Assembly (NCBI RefSeq): GCF_033807575.1
Contig: NC_084711.1
Location: forward strand, 14,136,001 to 14,200,000
Direction of reading: 5' to 3'
DNA: 64,000 nt
Source: Cydia pomonella
Lineage: Eukaryota > Arthropoda > Insecta > Lepidoptera > Tortricidae
Shown: positions 22,401-37,400 of the stretch, in pieces
Layout of the letters: each line of letters begins with the position of its first letter
How positions within the stretch are numbered: the stretch's first letter is position 1
Notes under the pieces: generated by a model
The model's database searches: none
The model's input: the letters and a program-made list of their open reading frames with translations, nothing else
What the model was told of the DNA's origin: nothing
Position numbers and translations under genes: made by a program

Positions 22401-25400
22401 TAGCGGTTAGCGCTTACGTACTTTATTAGCATTGGAGCGTCGTTAGTAACAGCGTAGGCGCCGATCGCCATAAGGCCCTTTACCCCGTGGAACGTCACAT
22501 ATATGCTCTATGCAGGTGGCAACATTTATAAGTAAATAATCTATTTCTTTGAATATTAATCATACGTGTTTGCCACCGACACCGGCATAACGAATATTCG
22601 TTTTGTCTATGTGTTATCCGCGTAGGTAAATACATAACTAAGTAAAAGTTACTTAATGACATCGTCGCCTCTACCAAACGATATAAGCTGCTAAAAATAT
22701 ATATTAAATTATTACTTTAATTGCGCAGGACACATGTCAACATTTCGGGAACCGATGCTGTCCTAACGAAATGTGGCCTAAACTCGTTCAGTGGAAAATA
22801 CTTGCTCGTCACCGCAATCCGTTTTCTAATCTAATTAAATCTACCGACTGACACAATTTGATTTTCGTCGGAATCAAAGCGGACTAACTTTATATTCAAA
22901 TAGGGTAAATTGAAAGATCATTTAGAGATTTAGTGCAAATTCAATCAAGAGCGAAAGCTTTAGAAGCTTCGTTCTTTATCCGGGAAGTTAATAAGGTTAA
23001 TTCGTTCTAAAACACATAATCTGACATGAATTAGGCGCGCAAGTAACTGTTAAACCTAATTATGACTGCTCGGTTCCGCTACTTCGGAACAATTAAAATA
23101 CAATTATTCTAATAAGATCACGAACACAGGCAACATATCGTTATATTCATATTAAATAGTACTTTTAAATCCTGCCGGCACTATATAAAAAAAAAACGCT
23201 TGAGTTTCTATTTCATGAATATGATTATTTTGTCTCCTTAAATAAAATGTGTAAGTAGTGTAAAGCCTACAAATTCCTAAACCTATTTATTTGAATGGAA
23301 TGATTTAGGAGCTGTGACATAATTACAGATGTATAAATATAAATAAAGATATGGATAAATTATTTAAAGATACATATACATATAAAGCTACTTTGGATCC
23401 ATTAGACAATCAAGTACCTAATTTACATGATTCTTTGAGTACCTTTGGTACTTTTATGAAATATGAAGGAGTGTACAAGTTTTTAAAGGGTCGGCAACGC
23501 GCATGTAATATCTCTGGTGTTGCAGATCCATAGGCTACGATGACTGCTTACCATCAGGCGGGGCGTATGCTTGTTTGCCACCGAAGTGGTATAAAAATAT
23601 TTTTAGCCTAGTTAGATTACTGTTTAGTACATCAAGCTTTTATTTAACTTGCCATATTATATAATACGTTTATGTGAAATCGGAAAATGAGTCAAATTTA
23701 GCTTCCAAAATTTGACCCACTCCCCGTTTTGCGATTGAGCTAATATTTTGCATACATATGTAAGTCGGGTGACAATGCAATATTAATATGGTACCATCGA
23801 GCTGATCTGATGATGGGGACAGGTCACAGAAGGTGGCCATAGGAACTCTGTGATAGAACGAAGCAACCCTAATTGTGTTTGGGGTTTTTAGAATTGTCTC
23901 GATGAGTTGTAGATGCATGTGCGAAGTAAAATACAGTCAGCAATAAAAGCTTGTACCAAAAATTATTTTTTTGCCAAAAACTTATCTTAAAATATATTTA
24001 TGCTAATTACTGCGGTTGCTACAGACTTTTTTTACATCAAAAAAGGTACAAGGATAACAACAACACATTTGCGTGAAAAACACAAGAGCTACAAAACCAT
24101 CAAGAGGTTAAAAACCTCTAACAAAACTTGACGTAAAACCTGTCCATCTAGCTAACCATTATGTTTTTAGCAAGAAACGCCTGATTATAGTCGTAAGCCA
24201 AAAAAGACTGCGATATATTGTCTTAGTTTTAAAATGACTACTTAATAGTTTCTTTGGACAGAAAACAAGTACGTAGGTATATGGCAGAGATTAAACGACT
24301 GGCCTGTCTAAAAACAGACAGATCTAAAAATCAAAAAATGGTTTACCTCTATTAGAAATATCTCTTTTTAGGGTTCCGTAGCCAAATGGCAAAAAACGGA
24401 ACCCTTATAGATTCGTCATGTCCGTCTGTCTGTCCGATTCTGTCACAGCCACTTTTTTCCGAAACTATAAAAGCTATACTGTTCAAACTTGGTAAGTAGA
24501 TGTATTCTATGAACCGCATTATGATGTTCACACAAAAATAGAAAAAAAAACAATAAATTTTGGGGGTTCCCCATACTTAGAACTGAAAATCAAAAAATCT
24601 TTTTTCATCAAACTCATACGTGTGGGGTATCTATGGATAGGTCTTTAAAAATGATATTGAGGTTTCTAATATCATTTTTTTCTAAACTGAAAAGTTTGCG
24701 CGAGAGACACTTCCAAAGTGGTAAAAAGTGTGTCCCCCCCCCCCCCCCGTAACTTCTAAAATAACAGAATGAAAAATCTAAAAAAAATATATGATATACA
24801 TTGCCATGCAAACTTCCACCGAAAATTGGTTCGAACGAGATCTAGTAAGTAGTTTTTTTTAATACGTCATAAAAATTAAAAAAAAAAATTTTTTTCATCA
24901 AACCCATACGTGTGGGGTATCTATGGATAGGTCTTCAAAAATGATATTTAGGTTTCTAATATCATTTTTTTCTAAACTGAATAGTTTGCGCGAGAGACAC
25001 TTCCAAAGTGAAAAAATGTGTGTCCCCCCCCCTGTAACTTCTAAAATAACAGAATGAAAAATCTAAAAAAAATATATGATATACATTGCCATGCAAACTT
25101 CCACCGAAAATTGGTTCGAACGAGATCTAGTAAGTAGTTTTTTTTTAATACGTCATAAAAAATGTAAAAAAAAAATTTTTTCATCAAACCCATACGTGTG
25201 GGGTATCTATGGATAGGTCTTCAAAAATGATATTTAGGTTTCTAATATAATTTTTTTCTAAACTGAATAGTTTGCGCGAGAGACACTTCCAAAGTGAAAA
25301 AATGTGTGTCCCCCCCCCTGTAACTTCTAAAATAACAGAATGAAAAATCTAAAAAAAATATATGATATATATTACCATGCAAACTTCCACCGAAAATTGG

Positions 25401-28400
25401 TTTGAACGAGATCTAGTGAATAGTTTTTTTTTAATACGTCAATAAATTAAAAAAAAATTTTTTTCATCAAACCCATACGTGTGGGGTATCTATGGATAGG
25501 TCTTCAAAAATGATATTTAGGTTCCTAACATCATTTTTTTCTAAACTGAATAGTTTGCGCGAGAGACAGTTTCAAAGTGGTAAAATGTGTGTCCAAAGTG
25601 GTAAAATGTTGAACAAGATCTAGCAAGTAGATTTTTTTTAATACGTCTTAAATGGTACGGAACCCTTCATGCGCGAGTCCGACTCGCACTTGGCCGCTTT
25701 TTTTAGTAATAATTAGAAAGACTACTAATAATTTAAGCCTATGAAAAAAATATGTTTTTCTAGAAAAATACGGTACTACATACTTTGTCGATTTTCAACA
25801 ACCCAATTCAAAGTTAGAATACTTATAATACATAAAAATATAAATTTGGGTGTCCCCTTCTTCTTCTTCTACAGTGGTACTACAGCTACAGTAAACAGCA
25901 GAAGTAACATTGAGTCGATTAAGGTAGTCAAAATAATCTGCAAACCCTCTTGTACTCCCTTAAGAGGGAAGAATAGCTTTGTGATCCTTGCGAAATAACG
26001 GTACGTTTTCTCTGAAATTCAATTTCGGAAGAAAACGTTTCCCAACAACTAAATCTTAACAATCACTTTGATTTTGATGTCAATCGCTTCGGCATAATAT
26101 ATTCTAGGCTTTACAAAAAATGTTTTGCAAATTTGCAAAAAAAGGAAAACAAATAAACCTAGTTAGGGTTCCGCAGCCAAATGGCAAAAAACGGAACCCT
26201 TATAGATTCGTCATGTCCGTCTGTCTGTCCGATTCTGTCACAGCCACTTTTTTCCGAAACTATAAGAGCTATACTGTTCAAACTTAGTAAGTGGATGTAT
26301 TCTAAGAACCGCATTAAGATGTTCACACAAAAATAGAAAAAAAACAATAAATTATGGGGGTCTCTAGTAGGTAGTTTTTTTTTAATACGTCATAAAATTA
26401 AAAAAAAATTTTTTTTTGATCAAACCCATACGTGTGGGGTATCTATGGATAGGTCTTCAAAAATGATATTTAGGTTGCTAAGATCATTTTTTTCTAAACT
26501 GAATAGTTTGCGCGAGAGACACTTCCAAAGTGAAAAAATGTGTCCCCCCCCCCCCCCTGTAACTTCTAAAATAACAGAATGAAAAATCAAAAAAAAATAT
26601 ATGATATACATTACCATGCAAACTTCCACCGAAAATTGGTTTGAACGAGATCTAGTGAATAAATTTTTTTTAATACGTCATAAAATTTAAAAAAAAAATT
26701 TTTTCATCAAAACCATACGTGTGGGGTATCTATGGATAGGTCTTCAAAAATGATATTTAGGTTCCTAATATCATTTTTTTCTAAACTGAATAGTTTGCGC
26801 GAGAGACACTTCCAAAGTGGTGAAATGTGTGTCCAAAGTGGTAAAATGTTGAACAAGATCTAGCAAGTAGATTTTTTTTTAATACGTCATAAATGGTACG
26901 GAACCCTTCATGCGCGAGTCCGACTCGCACTTGGCCGCTTTTTTTTTTCATTGTGTCAATAACATACTAAAAAATCTTGGAGAATGGAAAATATTTAGAA
27001 GTGGAAAAACGTTTTCTCTTTTTGTATGAACAATCACTTCTCTCTTAACAATAAAGTTATGTCAGATCATTTTGAACACCTTGCCCTTTGTCGTCACGAT
27101 TATTCAGGGTCGTGGTCGTCGCGAATGCTGCTCGTAGATGTCGCCTCGCACACGTTCTGATTGTTCACTCAATGATGTTCTTTCAACTGTAAGTGCTGAA
27201 GCACTCCACTTTGTCTCGCAGACCCTCGCGACCTATGTCAACGGCGGGTCGGTGTGAATGGGGATTTATACTCTTTAAAAAATGAAGTATCGCTTAAACC
27301 TTTCAAGTTTATCGTTGACCCTTTTTTATATGGAGAAAAATTGTATAAATTGCCGCCCGGGCGTGTTAATAACAGGGTGCGTAGCCAACCTGCCAATCCA
27401 ACGCTCCGTAGCGAACGAAACTTAACTGTCACTGTCGCACTAATATGGAAGAGTGATAGAGAGAGAGAGAAAGACTACCGTATCGTTCGGCACGGAGCGA
27501 ACGATTGTCATCTTGGCTTACGCACCCAGACCTGAAATGTTTTCGCTTCATTCGCTCATACATAACCTATTAAGATCGGATCTCGGGTGGGGTGTGGGAT
27601 CTTGTGGTTTTAAGGTGAATATCCATATCATCATAGGCTTATTAACTCTTAAATTATATGAGCTACGTTACCTAAACTGCAAGCATTGATTGTGTTTAAG
27701 AGGATAGTGGGCAGCTATTTCTCTAAATAAACCGTTTTCCTTCCTGGACAATGGCATTATGGAAAATATTTTTGTTCCGTTTAATTTATTTTTACCACAG
27801 GCACAGGCAGGCAGATATTCAACTCCGTTACATTTTTTCACACACTCATTTAGACGGCACGCGAACTGGCATGCGATTTTAGTTACATTGCGGACTATTG
27901 AGGTCCGCAATGTAACTAAAATCCTCCAAATCAGTCGACCGATCAAATACCGTAATACATATAACGAAACTCGGATGCAAGTCGCACCGTCTAAATAAGT
28001 CCTTCGGCATCGGATCTATTCGACCCCATGCAGGTATGGTTGATTGCGATGTTAACTAAGTGCCATATTAAATTGAATTCCAAATTAAACCGTCGACTCA
28101 GTAGATGTTTGAGTAGAAGATGAATCGAGGACGAATATGTTGATCCCCAGGTTTGCACGTAGTAAGGCTGAGGTGAAGCAGCCTGTGGATCAAATATACA
28201 AAGCGGGCTGCATATTCAACAAATGTTCTCAAAAATATGAGTTGATTGCTGACTATATAACGAAAAGTACAGTCGGCGATAAAAGTAATGTTTAAAGGCT
28301 AATAAATACTATTTTACTAAAATGCTTTCACGGCACACAAATAAATATCGAATCGCAATTGAACCGTAAAGTTTCATTTCGTCATGAAGTTTCAAGTTTA

Positions 28401-31400
28401 CTGTCGATATCGCCATTCACGTTTTACTGTATGGCGAATGCTTTGATCGCAGGCCCCCAGGGTCTATTATTGGCGAAGGGTCTTGTATTTTCATGTAAAT
28501 ATAGTTACTAAACATGGCAAACTCGTGTAAAGCTTTATCACGTTTTTATATTGTTGTAGATACAAACGTATGTACGTAAAGTGGCTTTATAATAGTGCAA
28601 TAGCAACACCAAAAGTGTGTTCTAATTCCTTAATAGGTTTCAGGAAAGGTACACAGGTACACAACCACACAAGGTAGGACAAATTCAGGTCCACCGCCAT
28701 AACCTAACATACTATCAGCATTCAGCAGGAGTAACTATTATGGTCGGACCTCCGTCGGACACATACCATGAAATAAGTATAGCGTTCGTTTCTTAATTAC
28801 GCGCTAAGTCAGAAATCGACTTATTCTGTGTCATATCATATCATACGCAATGTTATGTCTCTAATACAGCAAATAGACAAAGAGTTCATACATACATAAT
28901 AATATAACGTTAACGTATGCGGTATAAGATATGGATAGTTTTGAACATGTAACATGTAAAAAAACTGAAATAATAACTAACTGCCAATTTAACGTCTTTA
29001 TATCTCTATTAATTATTCTGGCTCATGGGCATTGGACTTTTTCGTCTTCCAGTTTTCTGAGAGAACTTGATTAAAGAAAATGACGGCCGTCCGAGTTACA
29101 AAATCTTACAGACAGCTCATGAGGACATTCAAATGTGCCAGCAACTGTTTAAAAATATCTTAAAACCAGGCATTGGCAAACGTTAAAGAAAAGTTAAACC
29201 CACTGTCTCCGAAAAAAGAAACTGAATACGCAGCTAACAACGTCATTTGGTCAAAAAATGCAACTATATTTGGTCATAAATCCCATAATACATGAACTTT
29301 GTCACTTAAATCATTTAAAATGGAAATTCGTGGAAAGGAAACTATTAGTTTATGACATAAACACCAATGGTCTAACGGACGAGAATGTGAAATATGATAT
29401 AATGTAGTGTATAGATAGATAAATATAATCCAATATAATGAAAGATAAAATTGGGACTTATACGCTGAGCGAAATAGTGGCCAGCCCTCTGGTCGCCCGA
29501 GGCCTCTATTAGGCGCGCCGACAAATCTTTAAAAAGCCGACGCGCACTTGGCCCCCATGGCCCCAAGGTTTCAACGCCAAACGCCGCAAACATGTAGCTG
29601 CTTCCTAGTGCTGAATATTTGCGGCGCTTGAGGCTTTCGGCCGAGGATGCCGCAGCGCCAGCGGTAACTTTGGTGCTCGGGACATGGGACGGTGCCAGGG
29701 TATCAACGCATGTAGCGTCCCACACTAGCGGCCGACCCATGCTCCAAGGCACCAGTGTCATTCCGTCGGGTCGCTTGCCATCGTCCCTGGCTAGACCGCT
29801 GGGCTCAAGTACTGCCGGCACTCTGGCACTAACAAGGGCCCGACGGATAACATCATTGATACTGGCGTGGCGGGGCATTCTTCCAGCGCTTCGGACGCAC
29901 GAGAGGCCATGGTGGCCTAGGATGTCCACCATGGCGCCGCATTGACAGCGATGTGGTTGGTTAGTTGATGCCCCTATCAGCGTATAAGTATCGCCATACA
30001 GCGGGGAAATACGGCCAGCCTTCTAGGCACCTTGCCCATTGACGGCGATTTGGGCCAAATTTTTTATCTTTAGTTTAAGTTGTTAGTAAGTTTTATTTTA
30101 TTATGTATGTTTATTTCTTTGTTTTTGGATATTAAAATCTCCCTGTTTTGGACTGAATTAAAACCGAAATTGGGACTAAAAATGTCAACATTTGTGTTTT
30201 CGACAGCGATGGATAAAGTCACAAAACTGCCGCTAAGTATAACGCTAAAAATATAAATGTCACATTATAGTAAAACATAAATATTTATTAAAAAACTATG
30301 TTTTTTTTTTCATTTAATACGAATTTGTTACAATAATCTTACAGATTAACGTTATTACAGTTGCGATCTTCTATGAGGCACTTCCCCAGTATTGCAGTAG
30401 GACTGCTTCAAATATAAGAGAAGTGACATTTTGCTATTCCCTCCACAAAATATGTTAATAAGTTTCCCGGTGCATCTCGCTACTATTTTCATAGATCTGT
30501 GATCTATTTGTTTCCGTCGCGACCTTATTCAGTGACCGTATTTAAAAAGAATTAACTAGTTAATTCAGCGATGAGCCGACACACTTAAAAAAGATGACCG
30601 CAGATGTCTATTTTATGGCAAAGAGTGTTTCCTGGAAAAATCGCAAATTATCATATTTCAAACCATCTTAGGTAACCTACCTGTATTATGCTTTTTTAAA
30701 AACATTTATTAATATATGTACATATAACGAGGTAAAACAATATAGCTAATGTGGCGCTGCCTCAGTTAGTTATTACGTATTACGACAGAATCAAGTTATT
30801 AGACAGTAGATATCTATCTAATAAGTAGTTATGTGGGTAGAATAAAAATTTAGGTGCCATGAATGTTATTATTGTATGTATGTAGAAATGTACCATTGGC
30901 TTGGCTGCGGATAGCGTTGTAAATGTTGTCATTGATTTCGTTCTCCCACCAGGCTACAGATGTGCAAAGTTGTGAAAATTTTCCAACATATTGAAAAAAG
31001 AATCACAGAAAATAAAGAAAATTTTCATTTTAGAAATGGAAAACTTCGATCTCAATGCAAAAAAACAAGAACTTTCCGACGGCACATCAGTGCATCAGAC
31101 TCATCAAACATTGGTAAATACAGTGTTTATTTAGTCATCTGCAATAATTTACGGGGTGAATATGAATTGGCTTTTTCATACATTTTGGCTGTCTGACCTT
31201 GACATTTTCTATGGGAGAGTAAATTTTTTTCGCCATTTCGGTGTTGGTCCCATATAATTGTTGCTCTGTATGATCTATATATTCAGCCCGTAAATTATTG
31301 GTGGTGACTAAATAAACAACCTGTATATTATACCTACATATACGCGAGGTGTAACAAAAATTGTAGGAATCCGCTTAGGGGCACATGCTGTATCAACATT

Positions 31401-34400
31401 TTTGGACTTTGATTAAATGGAGGGTTGGCCGACATGAAAGACCTGCCACATAGAAAAAAAAAATTTTCGGGCCAAAACAATTTTCTACTCTTTCCTAATC
31501 AGGACAAAATATCGAATATACCCTTAAACGGATCCCGACTATTTTTGTTACAACCTGTATATTGAGGCACGTCTAATACATTAAACTCCTCATACTTCGA
31601 AGCAGTTTGCAGAGCGTGCTAAAGAAAAACAAAAATTAATTAATATACTCCGTTGACGCCTCCTTCATGTCAATCGAGTACGAGTAAACGCTGTAAGTAT
31701 ATAAGTAATTACATCTACCTGCAAAATATTACCTATATTTTTTAGTTCTTTTACATTAATAAAATTTAATAAAAGATACCCGAGTTATTGTTCCAAGATG
31801 GGGCGCTGAACCTTTTTGCTCGCCTCAACGCGTGCAGTTTCTGAAAAAAACGAAGTTATTTATAGGCACCTACTCTATTAAATCATGTTACACGTCGCCG
31901 TCGCATGGAGTGGGCAGCCCCATGCCTAGGACATGTAGTATGACGTACATTAGGTAAAAGCCGACCAAGCGTGAGTCGGGCTCGTGCAGTAAGAGTTTCG
32001 TAATTTCGTGCCATCACACATTTTTTATAACGTAGGGTCTTAATTTTGAGTCGGGAGTTGGACTTACAATCCTTCAGTAGCTGTTGTCATTATATCACTC
32101 CAGGTATTATGTCTAATTTATATTTTTTGTTTACGATTCTAGACAAGAAACGTAGAAAATCACGTTTCTTATAGTCTTTATAAGAAACGAGTTTTCCCGT
32201 CCCCTTAATCATAAATTTACGTAAATGTTTATTTTCGAACATTCACATGAAGGATCACTAGAGGCTCAGTAGAGCTTTCGCTGTTTGTCATAGGTTAAGT
32301 CACGTTTCGAGCACGGAATCCTAAAAAAACGAAGGATTATTTACAAGCACATAGTTTACGCATTATGTTATATAAGTTATATTACATTAAAGTGGGCAGC
32401 GTACCCAGAACGTGTATGACGTCACTGCGCATCCCTGGCGAGCGGGATGGATTAGCTAATCGGATCAGTGGTGTCATTTACAGCGCTTACCGAGCGCGGG
32501 TGAGTTAAGTGAACAATAAATAGCATTTAGCTATGGCTGAGATTTTTCATATTTTAAAAAGTACTCGCCGCTAGTGTGAAAGAAACCGCCAGCGATACGC
32601 ATGCATGCATATTTTATATTCACACTGCACGCTGCACATGGATAAGCAAGTTTCTGGGACGAGAAAAAAATAGTCGTTCACCTCCCTTAACCTTAACGGA
32701 GTATTAAACTACACTAAGTCTCAGAGAGTAAATAAAAAAAAAGAAAGGGTCCCTGTGCAAATCGATCGAGCGGTTACGATTCAATTAGTAGCGTGCGGTT
32801 ACCTGTCTGACAGATAAGATCAGAAATGTTTATTACGTAGCACAAAAATTTTACATAGTGTAAACGTTTACAGCCTTTTGGACGGTGACTGGCAACAGTT
32901 ATGTACATATTTGAATTTAGAATCAGATCTCGCTGTCAGATGGAACGAGTATGCCAGCCGGCATTCCAGAGGAGGCAGCCATTAAGACTAGACGAGATAT
33001 AATGTTGCTGATATATTAAGAAATAGTAGTTTATGTGACTGCTACATAATGAAAGGCATTAAAATACGAGTGTGGGTTTATGGAGCGAATGAAATGAGTT
33101 TCATAAAAGGATCACCCGAGTAGTTTTATGCCTAATTATGTACAGTTACATACACTGCTTCATCTACATCAGTACCATACCATAAGTCATACACTTCAAC
33201 CAAACAAAGTCATTTTTTACTAACTAACCAAGCAAACGTCAAAATAGCGGAAATACAAATTTTTCACGCATGTCACGCATCCGTTGTTTTTTTAATTCAG
33301 AACGTCATATATTATAGGGACGTTATGTCCTGGTTTTCTTATAAATAAATTTCAATGTTAACTGCACATTCTGTTGTATTCTGCTTCGGTTCTGTTTTTA
33401 TGTTCTGTGTTGTTTTACGTGTGCTACACTACTGATGTGCTGCGACACATGCTGAGTTTTATCCTTTTCTGGAACCACCCGCAGCACTGTAACTTCTACT
33501 TTACCTAGATTTAAGTCTATTTTAATGTTGTTGTGTATGTGTGTTTCGAATAAAAGCATCATTCATTCATTCATCATTCATATAGATGACGAAATTATAA
33601 AATATCGAAAAGTGCCATTAATGTTTAACTATTGACCACATCCTCCCTGTTAGACCGCTATCCCTAACAGTAGTATATATATACTGTCTCTTACAAGTAA
33701 TATTTAATGGAACATAGAAAATTGCGCTAAAAAGCCCTGAGCGCAGCTTGATGTCTCGGAGTGAGTCTTAGGGCCCACTACGTAACGCTGATTTTCAGTG
33801 AAGCCTGGTAACACTAAAACTAAATGGTACTAATATATAAGAAAACATAACAACACATTAAATAAACAGAAAGGCAGAGTACTCTATAAACAGTGCCTAA
33901 AAACAACGTGTACAAAGTAATACCTAATTAGCACGCTTTCTGATCTGCCTAGATCCTAGATCGTTATTGTACCAGTCAACAGCAGATCTGCCTAGATCCT
34001 GGATGATTAGTATATGCTGATTCACCCGAGGAGTCTGTTCACTCGCACCCACGGCCTCACGCTCGCCGTACCACTGGGAACACTGATGCATTGCCAGCTG
34101 CGTCTCAACCCCCGCTCAGTATCGCTAATGTGATACCTACCCTATTTCGTATAAACGTAATGCCTTCATTGAATCATGGATATACTCAATCATATATTAT
34201 TCAACCTTAAAAATGTCAGAAAGCGGGTTTCTTTAAATTACCGTCTCTGACTAAATACCATGATAATGTAAAAAGTTAAAACCCCAATGATGCTTTAAGA
34301 GGGGACGAACGCAAAATTGCAGTTCTTATATTGAATTATTATGACACATATTTAAACTAGATTATAATATTATATTATTTGCTTGAGATTATAATATTAT

Positions 34401-37400
34401 ATTATATGTTTATGTTTGTGTATTTCTTATGAATGTATTGTGTTCGTACATGTATCAATTGTCATCACCTATACCTCATGTTTTGCACCGCCTACAACTT
34501 ATCTGCTTTGCCTAAAGGTTGACTGGTAGAGAATGCCTTACGGGATTAAGTTCGCCTATTGTACAGTGTGTTTTCTTATGTGCAATAAAGATTAAATAAA
34601 TAAATAAATTTGCAAGGGAAGTATTTAACCAAAAGTAACTAACCAAACCTAAGGTTAAATGGCTCGATAGAAAAAATCACGAAAACATGTCTAATTTTCA
34701 TTTAATTTCAATTGTATATCGTTACCCTGCATAGCACAGGAGTATAACTTTAATAGAAAATAGCTAGTGATAAAGCCGAGCGACGTGATGAGCAAAATTA
34801 TAAACAGGAGTATATTTTCAGAGTTTCAGAGTTATTGAGGTAAAACGTTAAAACTTGCGCGATGGCCATATATTGGACCTTCCGTCGCCCCTTTTAACTG
34901 GAAATTAACTGGCTACCTACATTAGCTATGTATTATTCATATAAGGAGCTAGAAAAAAAAAAATGAATTCGAAATATCTATAAAGCCTAAGCTAATGAAC
35001 GCTCAGTCGCGGCTAAAAACTAGGCCATTACTGTAGTTACGAGTATCTTCATCTGACCAGTTTTATTCTAGTTTTTTTGAGATAATTAAGTACGCAAAAT
35101 ATAAATTTGTAGTGTGTTTACAGTAAAATACCGTACCGTAGCGGTCGTTATCAATAAAATAAAATAAACGACAACAGTAACAGGTTCCCCCGTAAATATC
35201 CGGACCCTCAGTCCTTGACCCATCGTTGGTCCATTGCGTTTTACACCGCATTTTTGGCAGGCCGATGTCTTTATGTAACAGGCTATAAGCGCCGTGCCGC
35301 TAACACGACTCGGTTACAGTGTATAATCAGTTTTACTCTTTTTTTTGTGCAGTAATATGCAAAATAAGAACATAAGGATAAACCTGTTTACGTAAGCGTA
35401 TTTGTGTGCTACTTCCTTTTGTTTTTATTGAGGTTATAGACGCCTGTTATAAATAAACAAGATTATTACTCACTATGTTACTTACCTTTCGAGTTCCTTA
35501 CAATTTAATAACACTTGTAATAAGTTATTCGTACATAACTATATAAATTAGAAAATTGGCAAGTAAGATATCTGTCAAGAATTATACATATCCAATGACA
35601 ACCTAATAGCAAATAAATTACATTAGCAATAATGCTTTCGTCAAATCAAACGTGAAACTTTTATAAGACACTTGCCTATCATGATTTTATGATAAACTTG
35701 ACTAGAACAAGCCAGGACACAAAAATAACCCCGACTCATTTAAGGATACGTTAGTAACTGAGCATAATAAGTACACAAAACATAGATACTTCTGTGTATT
35801 ATTCCATCAGTGCACACGTTATTGTTATAACCCCCTATGCTGCCTCAGTAACGAGATTTGTTACCTACTTAACGTACTTTAATATGGCGGGACAGAATTA
35901 TATGCTCGTAATGTTATGACTTATTAAGGTTAAGTAGGTATACACAATTTCCTTTGCGTGTACATTTACATTAAGTATGTACGAACTCAAGTTAGCAAAA
36001 GTATTATAGCTTAGCGAGTTTAGCGACATGTATACAAAAAATAGTGAATATATGCAGATAATATAGTAATAGTAGTTTATGTGACTACTGCATAATAAAC
36101 GAACGAAGTGAGTTTCTTAAAAAGATCACACGAGTGTTTTAATGCCTAATTATGTACAGTTACATACAATATTTTATCTACACACATATCATAAACTTTC
36201 TATGAAATATTCACTAACCCAAATTACAGCCTCCGTTGGGGCATCGTTGCCAAATCGTTGCTCTCTTGGCGGAACTCGCGGATATATGGTGGCGTCACCG
36301 AAATATTTTTATCGCTTATTTTACACGAAACTTTTGCTATAGTTGGTACGTAAAACTAATTAAAAGATAAACTGTACGTCAAATGGCGGTAAATGAAAAC
36401 CGGGGTCTCTCTCGCTAGATCGGTATCATCTGAGTTGATCCAGTTAGAAGGTATGAACCATACTGTTCTACCTTAGAGATGGCTAGGGGGCGCCGTAAGC
36501 CTTCAGTAAGAAATGCATATACTTGGAAAAATTCGACCGATGCTGCCGTGACCCCGGTGGCCGAGTGGCTCAGGCACCTGCCGCGATAGCAGAGGACGCT
36601 GGTTCGATTCCAGCCTGGGGCACTGGAGGCCTTGGTCACTTTTTCTTAGTATATGACATTTATTTCAGTTTACAATTTATATAGTAGTGTTTCTACTTTA
36701 AATAAAAACAAATTAAAATATTTTCTGAAAATAATTTAATTTGTTCTAATACTTCTAATAGTAATAAACAATACTATCCAAAGAAACACATAGGCGTTGG
36801 TACACATGGCGTATGGTACTTATCACATCACATTGTAAAGCTTTTTTTCTTCGTTGACAACATGTGAAATGATATTTTGTTTAATTTCTTAGCGCCGCTA
36901 TTGTATCTGCTTCGATATCGCCTGCTACGTTCATTGTTCCGTATTGCTACAATTGGTTGAATAGTTCTTGTGTTCTGCAATGTCTGGATCGATACACAAT
37001 AACTACGCTTGTGCCTTTCACGCATACATTAAATAGATATTACCATTGTAGGAAAGACATATAACTTCTTATGGGAATATTTAAAAGCACATACAAAGCC
37101 TGATCCCATATTTAAATAGTTTGCGCCCTAATTAGTTTAATACTGCGGAAGACTTCATTAGCTTACTTGTTTTTTTTTTAAGTTTATTCTTGATACTTAC
37201 TATTGCTGGCGATAGCTGAGAAATCGGAATTATTGTCCAAAAAACACACAAACACATAATTTTACACCAACATAACAACCAAACTGAACAGGATATTTTA
37301 TTTACATACACACTAAACCAAACATTTTTTGTACAGTTATTGTATAGGTAATCAAAACGATTATAATAAGATAATTATGAAAACTATACACTATATACAC

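Noticed and set aside
23930..24110. ACAGTCAGCAATAAAAGC as a MITE end
   Set aside because: It resembles other CAGTC termini in the window, but no inverted partner could be found nearby.
29619..29945. 108-codon plus-strand frame
   Set aside because: It is antisense to the LINE ORF2 remnant on the minus strand and is a shadow of its GC-rich codons.
30960..31196. 78-codon frame with basic residues
   Set aside because: Partly inside a MITE and without recognised motifs.
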